From: an uncultured Clostridia bacterium
GTDB taxonomy: Bacteria > Bacillota > Clostridia > Christensenellales > Borkfalkiaceae
Length of the DNA: 12,736 nucleotides
NCBI GenBank assembly: GCA_958419945.1
Contig: CATZIC010000057.1
Coordinates: 1-12,736, forward strand
Direction: 5' to 3'
Shown here: piece by piece, positions 1-6,070 of the stretch
How the letters are laid out: every line of letters begins with the position of its first letter
Position numbering within the stretch: position 1 is the first letter of the stretch
The notes under the pieces: model-generated
Database searches by the model: none
The model's input: the letters and a program-made list of their open reading frames with translations, nothing else
What the model was told of the DNA's origin: nothing
Translations under genes and position numbers: made by a program

Positions 1-1
1 A

Positions 2-2548
2 AATATTTCTAATAATCAAGAAGGAACAAAAAAGTCAATAAAATTTATCAAATCAAAAGAAAAGTTCTTATTTTTAAGTAGATTTCACCAATGTTTACAG
101 GTTTCGGCCTCTCATTCTACGATTGATCCAGATGCTGCTAAACGTTTAATGTATAGATACGAGGATTATTTGCAAGATTGTAAAACCTTTCTTAAACAGG
201 AATTTAATATTGATGTTTTACGCAATATAGATGACTTTCCTATTGAACGCGATGAAACATTGAAAGAATATTATGAAAAAATAGCAATTCAAATTAATCG
301 AAGAAGTATTGTTCAAATCACGGAAAGTCCAACGGATAGGTACTATGTTCAAAAGAAAAAGGTGTTTAGAGTAAATGGCGAAAAATATTATGAAATTACT
401 CTATCTGAGGCGGACAATAATGCTTCGAAATTTGATAATATAATAGCTTTTACAAAGCTTAACATTCCAACTTTTTACGCATTTCATCCACGGATAGTGG
501 ATGCTAAAATTCATATATTAAACAGAGACATGCCTATTAATATTATTAATGGGTATAAAGTGTCTGTGAGACCTTGTGAATTTGATAATTTTTTCAAGAT
601 ATTTGACCATAAAACGCATGTTTCAACTGGTGATAATGAATATAAATCATTAATGAACTATTTAACGCAAACAGGAATAAGTTTAAATGAGTTGATTGAT
701 CTCGATGATGATGACTTTAATAAAGTGAAAGAGAAGATTTGTAATGGCTTAAAAGCTACGCATATTTTTGATGGTTTAGCTATTTGTCGACAGTATTATA
801 ATAAACCGGGCTATAATGTATTAATTTATTTGTTACATAGACTAAGAAATTTGGTAATAAGAGATCAATATTGGCATGAGGCTAATGAGAAATTATCCAA
901 TTTGCGATTAAAATACAAGTGTGTTGGATTTGATACTATGCCATTTGCTTTTGAGTTGTCTAATCATTATACTAATTTTGGTGATTTATTCGCCTGTATT
1001 GATCCAGTAGGTAGAGAACATGAATTGTTAGCAAGGTTAATCAAAAACAATACTGAAATTAGGGCTAAACTATATACGTCAGATAACGAGTTGAATAAAT
1101 TTAAGAATATAGATTCTCTTATATCTAAATACAATTCATTATTGTATTATAAGCATAGAGAAGAAGGCTCGTTAAAACACGAAAATGGTTTTGTGTATAT
1201 TAATGGTTATGAGAAAAATACAATTCAGATCATTCGACAACTTAACGCATTAACATCTTCTGGTTTGGGTGGATATGAAGAATCATTTGAGCAATGGTTG
1301 CAAGAAACCGGTTATAATATTGATTCTCAAGAAAAGGATGAAGCGTTAAGAAAGTTATTCTCTTCCTCTAAAGTAGCGTTGATATATGGTTCGGCCGGAA
1401 CAGGAAAATCAACAATGGTAAAGCATATCTCTACATTCTTTTCTGATAGGAAAAAGATCTATTTAACTAATACGCATTCTGCAAAAGAAAATTTGAAAAG
1501 GTATGTAAATAAAGTAGAAAACACAATGTTTTCAACTATAAGAAATTATGTTTCGAATGGTGGCGGTGAGTGTGATATATTATTTATAGATGAATGCAGT
1601 ACTGTTAGTAATGCGGATATGATCGCTATTTTGGGAAAAACGCAATTCAAGTTACTTGTGTTAGTTGGAGATGTTTATCAGATTGAATCCATAAGATTTG
1701 GCAATTGGTTTGCTATTGCTAGGTCATATATTCCATCAACAGCTGTTTATGAGTTGACTTACGTTCATAGAAGTACAGATGATGCTTTGAAAGCTTTATG
1801 GGAATCCGTGAGAAAATTGGATGGCAGAATGGCAGATTTATTGGACTCCAACCAATATTCGGTTACGATGGATGAATCGATTTTTAGCAAGGCTGAAAAT
1901 GATGAGATTGTACTTTGCTTAAATTATGATGGATTATACGGAATAAACAATATTAACAAGTTTTTACAAGATGATAATAGAGCAAAATCAATAAAGTTAG
2001 GTATAGATACATATAAAGTTAACGATAGAATAATTTTTAAAGAAAATAAGCGCTTTGGTGATTTGCTTTACAATAATCTTAAAGGTACAATTGTTGATTT
2101 TAAAGATGATGGTGCTTCAGTTAAATTCTATATTGAAGTTGAAAAAGTATTCAATGAGTTGGAAGTTGAAGATGCTAATTTTGTATTAGAAGAACCTCGA
2201 AATAAAGGGAAATCTGTTGTGAGCTTTTATGTGAATAAATTTTCCAATAGAGACGATGATGATAAGGATTCTTTATCTATTATTCCGTTTCAGATAGCGT
2301 ACGCTGTTTCTATTCATAAAGCCCAAGGATTAGAATATGATTCGGTAAAAATTGTTATAACAGACGAGATGGAAGAAATGATTTCACATAATGTTTTTTA
2401 TACGGCTATTACGAGAGCGAAAAACAAATTAAAGATTTACTGGACGAAAAAAGCTCAACGATATATATTAGAGGAAATGCATCAAATGTACAATAAACAA
2501 GATGCGTCGATTATTGCAAAGAAGTACCTTTTAAAGATGTATAATTGA
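2..2548 (+). CDS. RecD-like superfamily 1 helicase/ATPase, 5' partial
   Basis: ATP-dependent helicase or translocase of the SF1 (RecD/UvrD-like) class. The first ATG is at 149, but the frame is open without a stop from position 2 and no ribosome binding site precedes 149, so the gene almost certainly starts outside the window. Numbered from that ATG (799 residues), the C-terminal half has all the helicase motifs: Walker A GSAGTGKST (414-422), motif II IDEC (480-483), motif III GDVYQ (507-511), an HRS motif near 540, motif V with HKAQGLEYD (723-731), and motif VI YTAITRAKNK (751-760). The N-terminal ~400 residues match no domain I can name. They are rich in charged and aromatic residues and hold an acidic DLDDDDF stretch near 184. 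The DNA is more AT-rich than the pot operon, which suggests horizontal acquisition. A role in defence or DNA repair is possible but only inferred. The ATPase/helicase class is sure; the substrate is unknown. Confidence 0.85.
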   Translation, partial: NISNNQEGTKKSIKFIKSKEKFLFLSRFHQCLQVSASHSTIDPDAAKRLMYRYEDYLQDCKTFLKQEFNIDVLRNIDDFPIERDETLKEYYEKIAIQINRRSIVQITESPTDRYYVQKKKVFRVNGEKYYEITLSEADNNASKFDNIIAFTKLNIPTFYAFHPRIVDAKIHILNRDMPINIINGYKVSVRPCEFDNFFKIFDHKTHVSTGDNEYKSLMNYLTQTGISLNELIDLDDDDFNKVKEKICNGLKATHIFDGLAICRQYYNKPGYNVLIYLLHRLRNLVIRDQYWHEANEKLSNLRLKYKCVGFDTMPFAFELSNHYTNFGDLFACIDPVGREHELLARLIKNNTEIRAKLYTSDNELNKFKNIDSLISKYNSLLYYKHREEGSLKHENGFVYINGYEKNTIQIIRQLNALTSSGLGGYEESFEQWLQETGYNIDSQEKDEALRKLFSSSKVALIYGSAGTGKSTMVKHISTFFSDRKKIYLTNTHSAKENLKRYVNKVENTMFSTIRNYVSNGGGECDILFIDECSTVSNADMIAILGKTQFKLLVLVGDVYQIESIRFGNWFAIARSYIPSTAVYELTYVHRSTDDALKALWESVRKLDGRMADLLDSNQYSVTMDESIFSKAENDEIVLCLNYDGLYGINNINKFLQDDNRAKSIKLGIDTYKVNDRIIFKENKRFGDLLYNNLKGTIVDFKDDGASVKFYIEVEKVFNELEVEDANFVLEEPRNKGKSVVSFYVNKFSNRDDDDKDSLSIIPFQIAYAVSIHKAQGLEYDSVKIVITDEMEEMISHNVFYTAITRAKNKLKIYWTKKAQRYILEEMHQMYNKQDASIIAKKYLLKMYN

Positions 2549-2733
2549 TTGATTGTGTCGTTGAGAAAAAGATCAGTTATATTGATAATTTTGGAAGTTT
2601 TGTCTGGAAACACCGAAGACGCCTACAATCAAAACCGATGTTATTTCATTCTGTGTTGCAAGAAATAAATCAGATTCACTTAAAATTAACAACGCATAGA
2701 TTATATGAAAAAAATCTAGATAAAATAGGATAG
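2545..2733 (+). CDS. doubtful 62-aa ORF between helicase and nucleotidyltransferase
   Basis: An ORF of 62 codons that would begin at TTG (2545), overlapping the TGA stop of the helicase (TTGA), and end 2 bases before the next gene. The spacing fits translational coupling in a three-gene operon. Against it: no Shine-Dalgarno sequence is visible, the start is not ATG, the product (basic, with a WKHRRR stretch in the middle and a LKLTTHRLYEKNLDKIG end) matches nothing I recognise, and a second frame is also open over part of the stretch. It could be a real small protein, the remnant of a longer gene, or merely a leader between the two genes. Confidence 0.25.
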   Translation: MIDCVVEKKISYIDNFGSFVWKHRRRLQSKPMLFHSVLQEINQIHLKLTTHRLYEKNLDKIG

Positions 2734-2735
2734 TT

Positions 2736-3488
2736 ATGAGAAATATAATTATTGAAAAGCTTGATGAAATAGAAAAGCGTGAAAACGTAAAGATTTTACA
2801 TTGTGTCGAATCTGGCAGTCGAGCATGGGGTTTTGCTTCGCCCGACAGTGATTATGACGTAAGATTTATTTACGTGCGGCCTAAAGAATTTTACTTGAGA
2901 TTAGAAAAAACTCGTGACGTTATCGAATGGCAGCTTGACGAAACGCTTGATATTAACGGATGGGATATTAAGAAAGCTTTACAATTATTGTATAAATCAA
3001 ATCCAACCTTGTTTGAATGGAATTCTTCCCCGATTGTTTACAAAACTACAAAAGAATGGAGAAATGTTTCTGCGGTAATAAACAATTACTTTATCGCAAG
3101 AGCAGGGCTTTACCACTATTTAAGCACGGCAAAAAGTAATTACCGTGAATATTTGAAAGGTGAAACAGTTAAATTGAAAAAGTATTTTTATGTGCTTCGC
3201 CCATTACTTGCTTGTAAGTGGATACTTTCTAAAGGTTCTCCTCCGCCAATGCTTTTTGAAACGCTTATGGATAAGTATTTAAACGAGGATGTTAAACCTG
3301 ACGTCTTAACATTGCTTGATTTAAAAATGAATACGCCGGAAATCACGGTGGGGAAACGTTTTGACAGAGTGAACGATTACATTGAAAATAATATTGCCAA
3401 AATGGAAGAAGTAATAAAAAATCTCCCCGATATGCATGAGCAAAATTGGGAAGAATTAAATCAGATATTTATTAAGTTAATAATATAA
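2736..3488 (+). CDS. RlaP-family nucleotidyltransferase (DNA polymerase beta superfamily)
   Basis: Predicted nucleotidyltransferase of the RlaP/YcgL family (Pfam RlaP), 250 residues, close to the usual length of the family. The diagnostic nucleotidyltransferase signature is intact: GSRAWGF at residues 27-33, followed by SPDSDYDVRF with the presumed metal-binding acidic residues D39 and D41. The middle of the protein has the family's helical region, with YHYLSTAKSNY and YFYVLRPLLACKW stretches. The ATG start is supported by an AGGA sequence about 8 bases upstream. Members were named from an association with RNA-repair genes in some genomes, but no RNA ligase or repair partner is visible here, so the substrate (an RNA end, a small molecule or a protein) is unknown. 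The gene follows the helicase by less than 200 bases on the same strand and shares its AT-rich composition, so the two may be one accessory module. Confidence 0.85.
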   Translation: MRNIIIEKLDEIEKRENVKILHCVESGSRAWGFASPDSDYDVRFIYVRPKEFYLRLEKTRDVIEWQLDETLDINGWDIKKALQLLYKSNPTLFEWNSSPIVYKTTKEWRNVSAVINNYFIARAGLYHYLSTAKSNYREYLKGETVKLKKYFYVLRPLLACKWILSKGSPPPMLFETLMDKYLNEDVKPDVLTLLDLKMNTPEITVGKRFDRVNDYIENNIAKMEEVIKNLPDMHEQNWEELNQIFIKLII

Positions 3489-3554
3489 TGATTTAAACAT
3501 AACATAAATTTTTCAAGGCTTATTCCCACGCGGAATAGCCCTATATTTTCTCAA

Positions 3555-3587
3555 GAACCCATAAGCTTGCTGGTGGTTCGTTTTTTT
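3555..3587 (+). terminator. probable rho-independent terminator after the nucleotidyltransferase
   Basis: GAACC (3555-3559) can pair with GGTTC (3575-3579), and a run of seven T (3581-3587) follows after one base. The loop is long, about 15 bases, so the stem is weak, but the position 65 bases after the nucleotidyltransferase stop and the T-run support a terminator for the helicase-nucleotidyltransferase unit. Confidence 0.45.
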
Positions 3588-3667
3588 ACAGGCGAAGTAT
3601 ATAAAAGCCGATTATTGTTTATATTTTTCCACATATATCTAAAAATCAATTGATTATTGAAAATTAA

Positions 3668-3696
3668 TTGAAATGTTTCCTCAGATAAAGTATAAT
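3668..3696 (+). promoter_or_regulatory. sigma-A promoter, distal (TTGAAA-17-TATAAT)
   Basis: TTGAAA at 3668-3673 and a perfect TATAAT at 3691-3696 are separated by exactly 17 bases. Transcription would start near 3703 and leave a leader of about 118 bases before the zinc-ribbon gene, unless it makes a separate small RNA. Confidence 0.55.
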
Positions 3697-3762
3697 TTGT
3701 GAAACAAAAGTTACTACAAAATTATTGAGGTGAGATGTTGTAAATTTTGGACATATTACTGT

Positions 3763-3790
3763 TTGCAAATAGGTAGTTTTATGATAAAAT
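3763..3790 (+). promoter_or_regulatory. sigma-A promoter, proximal (TTGCAA-16-TAAAAT)
   Basis: TTGCAA at 3763-3768 and TAAAAT at 3785-3790 with a 16-base spacer. Transcription would start a few bases before the ribosome binding site at 3808-3814. It is weaker than the distal promoter by consensus but better placed for the gene. Confidence 0.4.
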
Positions 3791-3820
3791 TAAAATCAGG
3801 AAATTGTAAGGAGGAATATT

Positions 3821-4009
3821 ATGTACTGTTCTCGATGCGGAAGACTAATGCGAATGATTAGCGAAAGGAAATTGGAATTTAGGAGATATAAAAAATATAA
3901 ATGCTATACCTGTAAAAAGATAACCGAACTGGAAATAGACAATAACAATAAAATCCTAAGAATTAATCATTATGTAGATAACTTTAAAAAAACAATAAAA
4001 CGTATGTAA
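3821..4009 (+). CDS. small zinc-ribbon protein
   Basis: A 62-residue basic protein with two CxxC knuckles, CSRC at residues 3-6 and CYTC at 28-31, spaced as in a zinc ribbon. The four cysteines would bind one zinc ion. The tail from about residue 35 is lysine-rich and has no predicted membrane segment. The start is well supported by an excellent AAGGAGG at 3808-3814, six bases before ATG, and by one or two promoters upstream. No catalytic domain is present. Proteins of this kind may bind nucleic acid or protein partners, but I cannot assign a function. It stands alone between two intergenic stretches. Confidence 0.75.
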   Translation: MYCSRCGRLMRMISERKLEFRRYKKYKCYTCKKITELEIDNNNKILRINHYVDNFKKTIKRM

Positions 4010-4312
4010 TTGGTAATTATAGGCAAATTGTTTGACTGAACGTTCGGAAAGAAATGATATAAAATTCTTATTAAATAGCCGGACAGCATCGAAAAGAAAT
4101 TTAAATGTTTTTTATAACGCCTAAGCAAAAAAACACTTATAAACGTCGAAGAGGATTGGGAAATTTATTAATCAGCGGAAATATTGCTTCGAAGCGTAGC
4201 GGATTTATTTGATTAGTAGCAAATTTCACACAATATTTTCTTGGGATTAAAAAGTTTATTGCTATTTTCACAAGAATGTGTTATATTTATATCAAAGGAC
4301 AGCAGGTGGAAT
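4010..4312 (+). other. intergenic region before the PH-domain gene
   Basis: About 300 bases without a supported gene. A promoter-like pair lies at 4032-4060 (TTGACT, 17 bases, TGATAT), with the palindrome GAACGTTC in its spacer. At 4169-4215 is an imperfect inverted repeat (TAATCA and TGATTA at the edges, CTTCGAAG in the middle). A 35-codon ORF starting with ATG near 4106 has no ribosome binding site and no recognisable product. The last 60 bases contain the promoter of the next gene. Confidence 0.45.
4259..4287 (+). promoter_or_regulatory. promoter of the PH-domain membrane protein gene
   Basis: TTGCTA (4259-4264) and TATATT (4282-4287) are 17 bases apart, placing the transcription start near 4294, just before the ribosome binding site. 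The promoter lies inside the upstream extension of the reading frame, which argues that translation starts at 4313 and not at the TTG at 4241. Confidence 0.5.
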
Positions 4313-4777
4313 ATGCAAAGATTCAAATACAAGTTTAAAAATTACGTCTACGTCGTAATGGTTGCCGCAATTTTATTGGCACTTTTGACGATTGCTATGA
4401 CTTTTTACCGTCTTATTAAAAACGGTTACGATCCGAGCCATCTTTTGGGGCTTATTACAACCTTGCTTATTTCAGTCCTGATAATCGTGTTGATCGTTTC
4501 CATGCTTATATCTTCATATTACGAAGTAAACGATAAAAACTTCGTTTTAAGGTGGGGGATACTTAAAAACGTAATTCCCATTAAGGAAATCACGAAAACC
4601 GTACACAATCCGGAAACCGACAAGCTTACCGTATATTTCGGCGAAAACGATAACTTTATGATAATTTCCGTCGTTAAAGTAAACCCTTTGGATATCGTGG
4701 ACGCATTGAGAAGCAAAAACAAAAAAATCATGTTCGAAAGCATTTCTTCCGAACACGATAAAACCGATAAAAAATAA
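4313..4777 (+). CDS. two-helix membrane protein with bacterial PH-like domain
   Basis: Predicted small membrane protein of 154 residues. Two hydrophobic segments (about residues 11-34 and 44-68) are joined by a short loop. A soluble domain of about 70 residues follows, EVNDKNFVLRWGILKNVIPI and onward, ending at an acidic/basic tail. The pattern (a D-x-x-F-V-L-R-x-G-I strand, then IPIKEI, then a T/SDKLTVYF strand and a final helix NPLDIVDAL) is that of the bPH families (DUF304/DUF1200-like). These are usually found in small membrane proteins of unknown role. The open frame extends back to TTG at 4241, but ATG 4313 is preferred: AGGTGG lies six bases upstream by its AGG core, and the promoter sits within the extension. 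It is monocistronic, followed by a strong terminator. Family level is fairly sure, function unknown. Confidence 0.7.
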   Translation: MQRFKYKFKNYVYVVMVAAILLALLTIAMTFYRLIKNGYDPSHLLGLITTLLISVLIIVLIVSMLISSYYEVNDKNFVLRWGILKNVIPIKEITKTVHNPETDKLTVYFGENDNFMIISVVKVNPLDIVDALRSKNKKIMFESISSEHDKTDKK

Positions 4778-4801
4778 AGTATATATAAAGCCAATATATA
4801 T

Positions 4802-4827
4802 AAAAGTAGGGCTATAAGCCCGTTATC
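4802..4827 (+). repeat. dispersed repeat, copy 1
   Basis: Matches the core AAAAGT-n4/5-CTATAAGCCCGTTATC shared with 5101-5127 and, in the opposite orientation, with 11115-11134, 11261-11287 and 11407-11430. This copy runs into the terminator stem. Confidence 0.55.
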
Positions 4828-4850
4828 CCGCATTTTTGCGGGATTTTTTT
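4825..4850 (+). terminator. rho-independent terminator of the PH-domain gene
   Basis: Perfect 8-bp stem ATCCCGCA (4825-4832) with TGCGGGAT (4837-4844), a TTTT loop, and a T-run to 4850. It lies 48 bases after the stop codon. A small hairpin GGGCT-ATA-AGCCC (4809-4821), part of a dispersed repeat, sits directly before it. Confidence 0.9.
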
Positions 4851-4949
4851 ATGCCTGTAATCGGTTTTAAGGAATTGAAAAAATTTCCCGCAAGGCAATA
4901 TGTTCCTTTATATATATTATAAGCAAATACTATAACTCCACACTCCACA

Positions 4950-5052
4950 CTAAAAAAGGCACGGCTGAACTTTTTCTGCCCCAAAAACTTCCAACGTCCC
5001 AAACCTTGCGTTTCCCGCCCACCCAACAAGCATTGCTTACGGTGCCTTTTAG
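4950..5052. repeat. inverted repeat pair around 75 bases
   Basis: CTAAAAAAGGCACGG at 4950-4964 is an imperfect inverted match of CGGTGCCTTTTAG at 5040-5052, with about 75 bases between them. It could be the ends of a small non-autonomous element or a long RNA stem. No target duplication was identified. Confidence 0.35.
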
Positions 5053-5100
5053 ATAATAACTCTAAATCATTATGTCCAAATACTCCACTCTACACTTACA

Positions 5101-5127
5101 AAAAGTGCGGCTATAGGCCCGTTATCG
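5101..5127 (+). repeat. dispersed repeat, copy 2
   Basis: Reads AAAAGTGCGGC, then TATAGGCCCGTTATCG. It has the same core as copy 1 and as the reverse complement of the copies near 11.1-11.4 kb. Confidence 0.55.
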
Positions 5128-5233
5128 GCATATTTAAAGGGAAAATTTAAAACTTTGAAAAGGATATTTTTGGAAATGTGATAACAAAATGAAAAAATAA
5201 TCGACAAAATATTTCAAAATAGGGTTAAAACGT

Positions 5234-5262
5234 TTGACATATTATGACGCTATCTATATAAT
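5234..5262 (+). promoter_or_regulatory. consensus promoter of the XRE-cupin regulator (TTGACA-17-TATAAT)
   Basis: TTGACA at 5234-5239 and TATAAT at 5257-5262, both perfect, with a 17-base spacer. The predicted start near 5269 lies just before two palindromic operators. It is the best promoter seen upstream of the transport operon. Confidence 0.85.
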
Positions 5263-5277
5263 GTTGTTTAGTTTTAT

Positions 5278-5292
5278 TAAACCAAAAGTTTA
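5278..5292. promoter_or_regulatory. operator 1 (TAAACCAAAAGTTTA)
   Basis: A 15-bp palindrome, TAAAC and GTTTA arms around five bases. It matches operator 2 at 13 of 15 positions and is followed by AATAT as in operator 2. It lies just after the predicted transcription start, where a bound repressor would block polymerase. A further GTTTA half-site lies at 5266-5270. Confidence 0.6.
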
Positions 5293-5308
5293 ATATTACG
5301 AATTCTTG

Positions 5309-5323
5309 TAAACTGAAAGTTTA
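5309..5323. promoter_or_regulatory. operator 2 (TAAACTGAAAGTTTA)
   Basis: Palindrome with 6-base arms TAAACT and AGTTTA around GAA. Centre-to-centre distance to operator 1 is 31 bp, about three helical turns, so both sites face the same side of the helix. The XRE-cupin protein encoded 20 bases downstream is the natural candidate to bind here. Confidence 0.6.
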
Positions 5324-5341
5324 ATATAATCAAGGTGATAT

Positions 5342-5878
5342 ATGGAATTAGGTGAAAAAATCAAACAGTTAAGGCTTCAATGCGATCTTACGCAAGAGGA
5401 ATTAGCGGCGAGGTGCGAGTTATCCAAAGGCTATATTTCGCAACTTGAAAATGACCTTACAAGCCCGTCGATAGCAACCCTTAAAGACATACTCTTAGCG
5501 CTCGGTTCTTCGTTAAAGGAATTCTTTTCAGAAGTAGACGTTGACGAAAAGGTAGTATTTACCGAGCAGGACTTCAACGAAAAGGTTACCGAAGATTCCG
5601 TGCTTAATTGGCTTGTTCCGAATGCGCAAAAAAATATGATGGAGCCTATCCATCTCGTATTGAATCCACACGCTAAAACCGAACAGGACGTCCCGCACGA
5701 AGGGGAGGAGTTCGGATACGTTTTACAGGGCAAAATCAACTTGTATCTCGGCAAAAAGAAGTTTTCTGTAAAAGCAGGGGAAAGTTTTTACTTCGAATCC
5801 GATAAACAGCATTATATCGAAAACCCGACCGACCAAAAAGCGGTACTTATTTGGGTTTCTACCCCGCCGACTTTTTAA
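5342..5878 (+). CDS. XRE-cupin transcriptional regulator of the pot operon
   Basis: Predicted cytoplasmic DNA-binding regulator, 178 residues, the usual size of the XRE-cupin (PuuR-like) family. An N-terminal helix-turn-helix of the Cro/C1 type spans about residues 6-60, with the TQEELAARCELSKGYISQLE core. A C-terminal cupin_2 domain spans about 105-175, with PHEGEEFGYVLQGKINLYLG and the H157 region. The cupin would sense a small ligand. Family members next to pot genes commonly respond to polyamines, which is inferred here from context only. ATG 5342 follows AAGGTGAT at 5332-5339. It is likely autoregulated through the two palindromes in its leader. The gene lies 192 bases before potA on the same strand, with only a weak hairpin between, so it may be cotranscribed. 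Confidence 0.88.
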   Translation: MELGEKIKQLRLQCDLTQEELAARCELSKGYISQLENDLTSPSIATLKDILLALGSSLKEFFSEVDVDEKVVFTEQDFNEKVTEDSVLNWLVPNAQKNMMEPIHLVLNPHAKTEQDVPHEGEEFGYVLQGKINLYLGKKKFSVKAGESFYFESDKQHYIENPTDQKAVLIWVSTPPTF

Positions 5879-5895
5879 CGGCAAAATAGCGGATA

Positions 5896-5920
5896 ACCGA
5901 CCTATAGGTTGACTTTTTTT
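5896..5920 (+). terminator. weak terminator or attenuator between regulator and potA
   Basis: CGACC (5898-5902) can pair with GGTTG (5907-5911) around TATA, with one G-T wobble, and a run of seven T follows at 5914-5920. The stem is only five bases, so partial readthrough into potA is likely. It could separate regulator and transporter expression levels. Confidence 0.35.
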
Positions 5921-5933
5921 GTTGGGTCACCGA

Positions 5934-5970
5934 ATTTTTTCTTAAAAAGACTAAGTTTTTTCTTAAAAAC
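5934..5970 (+). repeat. short direct repeat in the potA leader
   Basis: Two copies of TTTTTTCTTAAAAA (about 5935-5947 and 5956-5969), spaced about 21-22 bases. No consensus promoter was found in the leader. A hairpin TACGCT/AGCGTA (6017-6022 with 6028-6033) lies further down, 20 bases before the ribosome binding site. The role is unknown. Confidence 0.3.
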
Positions 5971-6070
5971 TTTCGCGGCACGACAAATTTTCAAAATAAA
6001 GAAAAAATTTAAAAACTACGCTTCTTTAGCGTAACAATAAAACTACTTTTTTTAAAGGAGCGCACATAAC

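Larger units (their letters stand above)
3489..3820 (+). other. intergenic region with hairpins and two candidate promoters
   Basis: About 330 bases without a convincing gene. From left to right it holds an imperfect stem-loop at 3517-3540 (TATTCC paired with GGAATA plus GGC/GCC, one bulged T), a terminator-like hairpin at 3555-3587, and then AT-rich DNA with two candidate promoters facing the zinc-ribbon gene. The short stretch after AGGTGAG at 3728-3734 opens with ATG-TTG-TAA, which is not a useful reading frame. Confidence 0.5.
4778..5341 (+). other. intergenic region with terminator, repeats and regulator promoter
   Basis: 564 bases with no supported gene. It contains two copies of a dispersed repeat (4802-4827 and 5101-5127) and a strong terminator (4825-4850). 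Two related segments lie near 4925-4965 and 5080-5115, each reading ACTCCAC followed by CACT or CACTTA, then an A-run and a GGCACGGCT or GTGCGGCT end. An inverted repeat (4950-4964 with 5040-5052) is also present. The last 110 bases hold the regulator promoter and operators. The minus-strand ORF at 4823-5029 is most likely repeat-derived. Confidence 0.5.

Noticed and set aside
4037..4047. SOS (LexA) box in TGAACGTTCGG
   Set aside because: The Bacillota LexA site needs CGAAC and GTTCG separated by four bases; here the arms are adjacent.
4106..4213. 35-codon ORF beginning ATGTTTTTTATAACG
   Set aside because: No Shine-Dalgarno sequence, not a recognisable protein, and its end falls in an inverted repeat.
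4241..4312. TTG start at 4241 for the PH-domain protein
   Set aside because: A promoter lies within this extension, and ATG 4313 has a good ribosome binding site.
4823..5029. 68-codon minus-strand ORF in the intergenic region
   Set aside because: It overlaps a terminator and repeat sequences, has no clear ribosome binding site, and the product matches no family I know.
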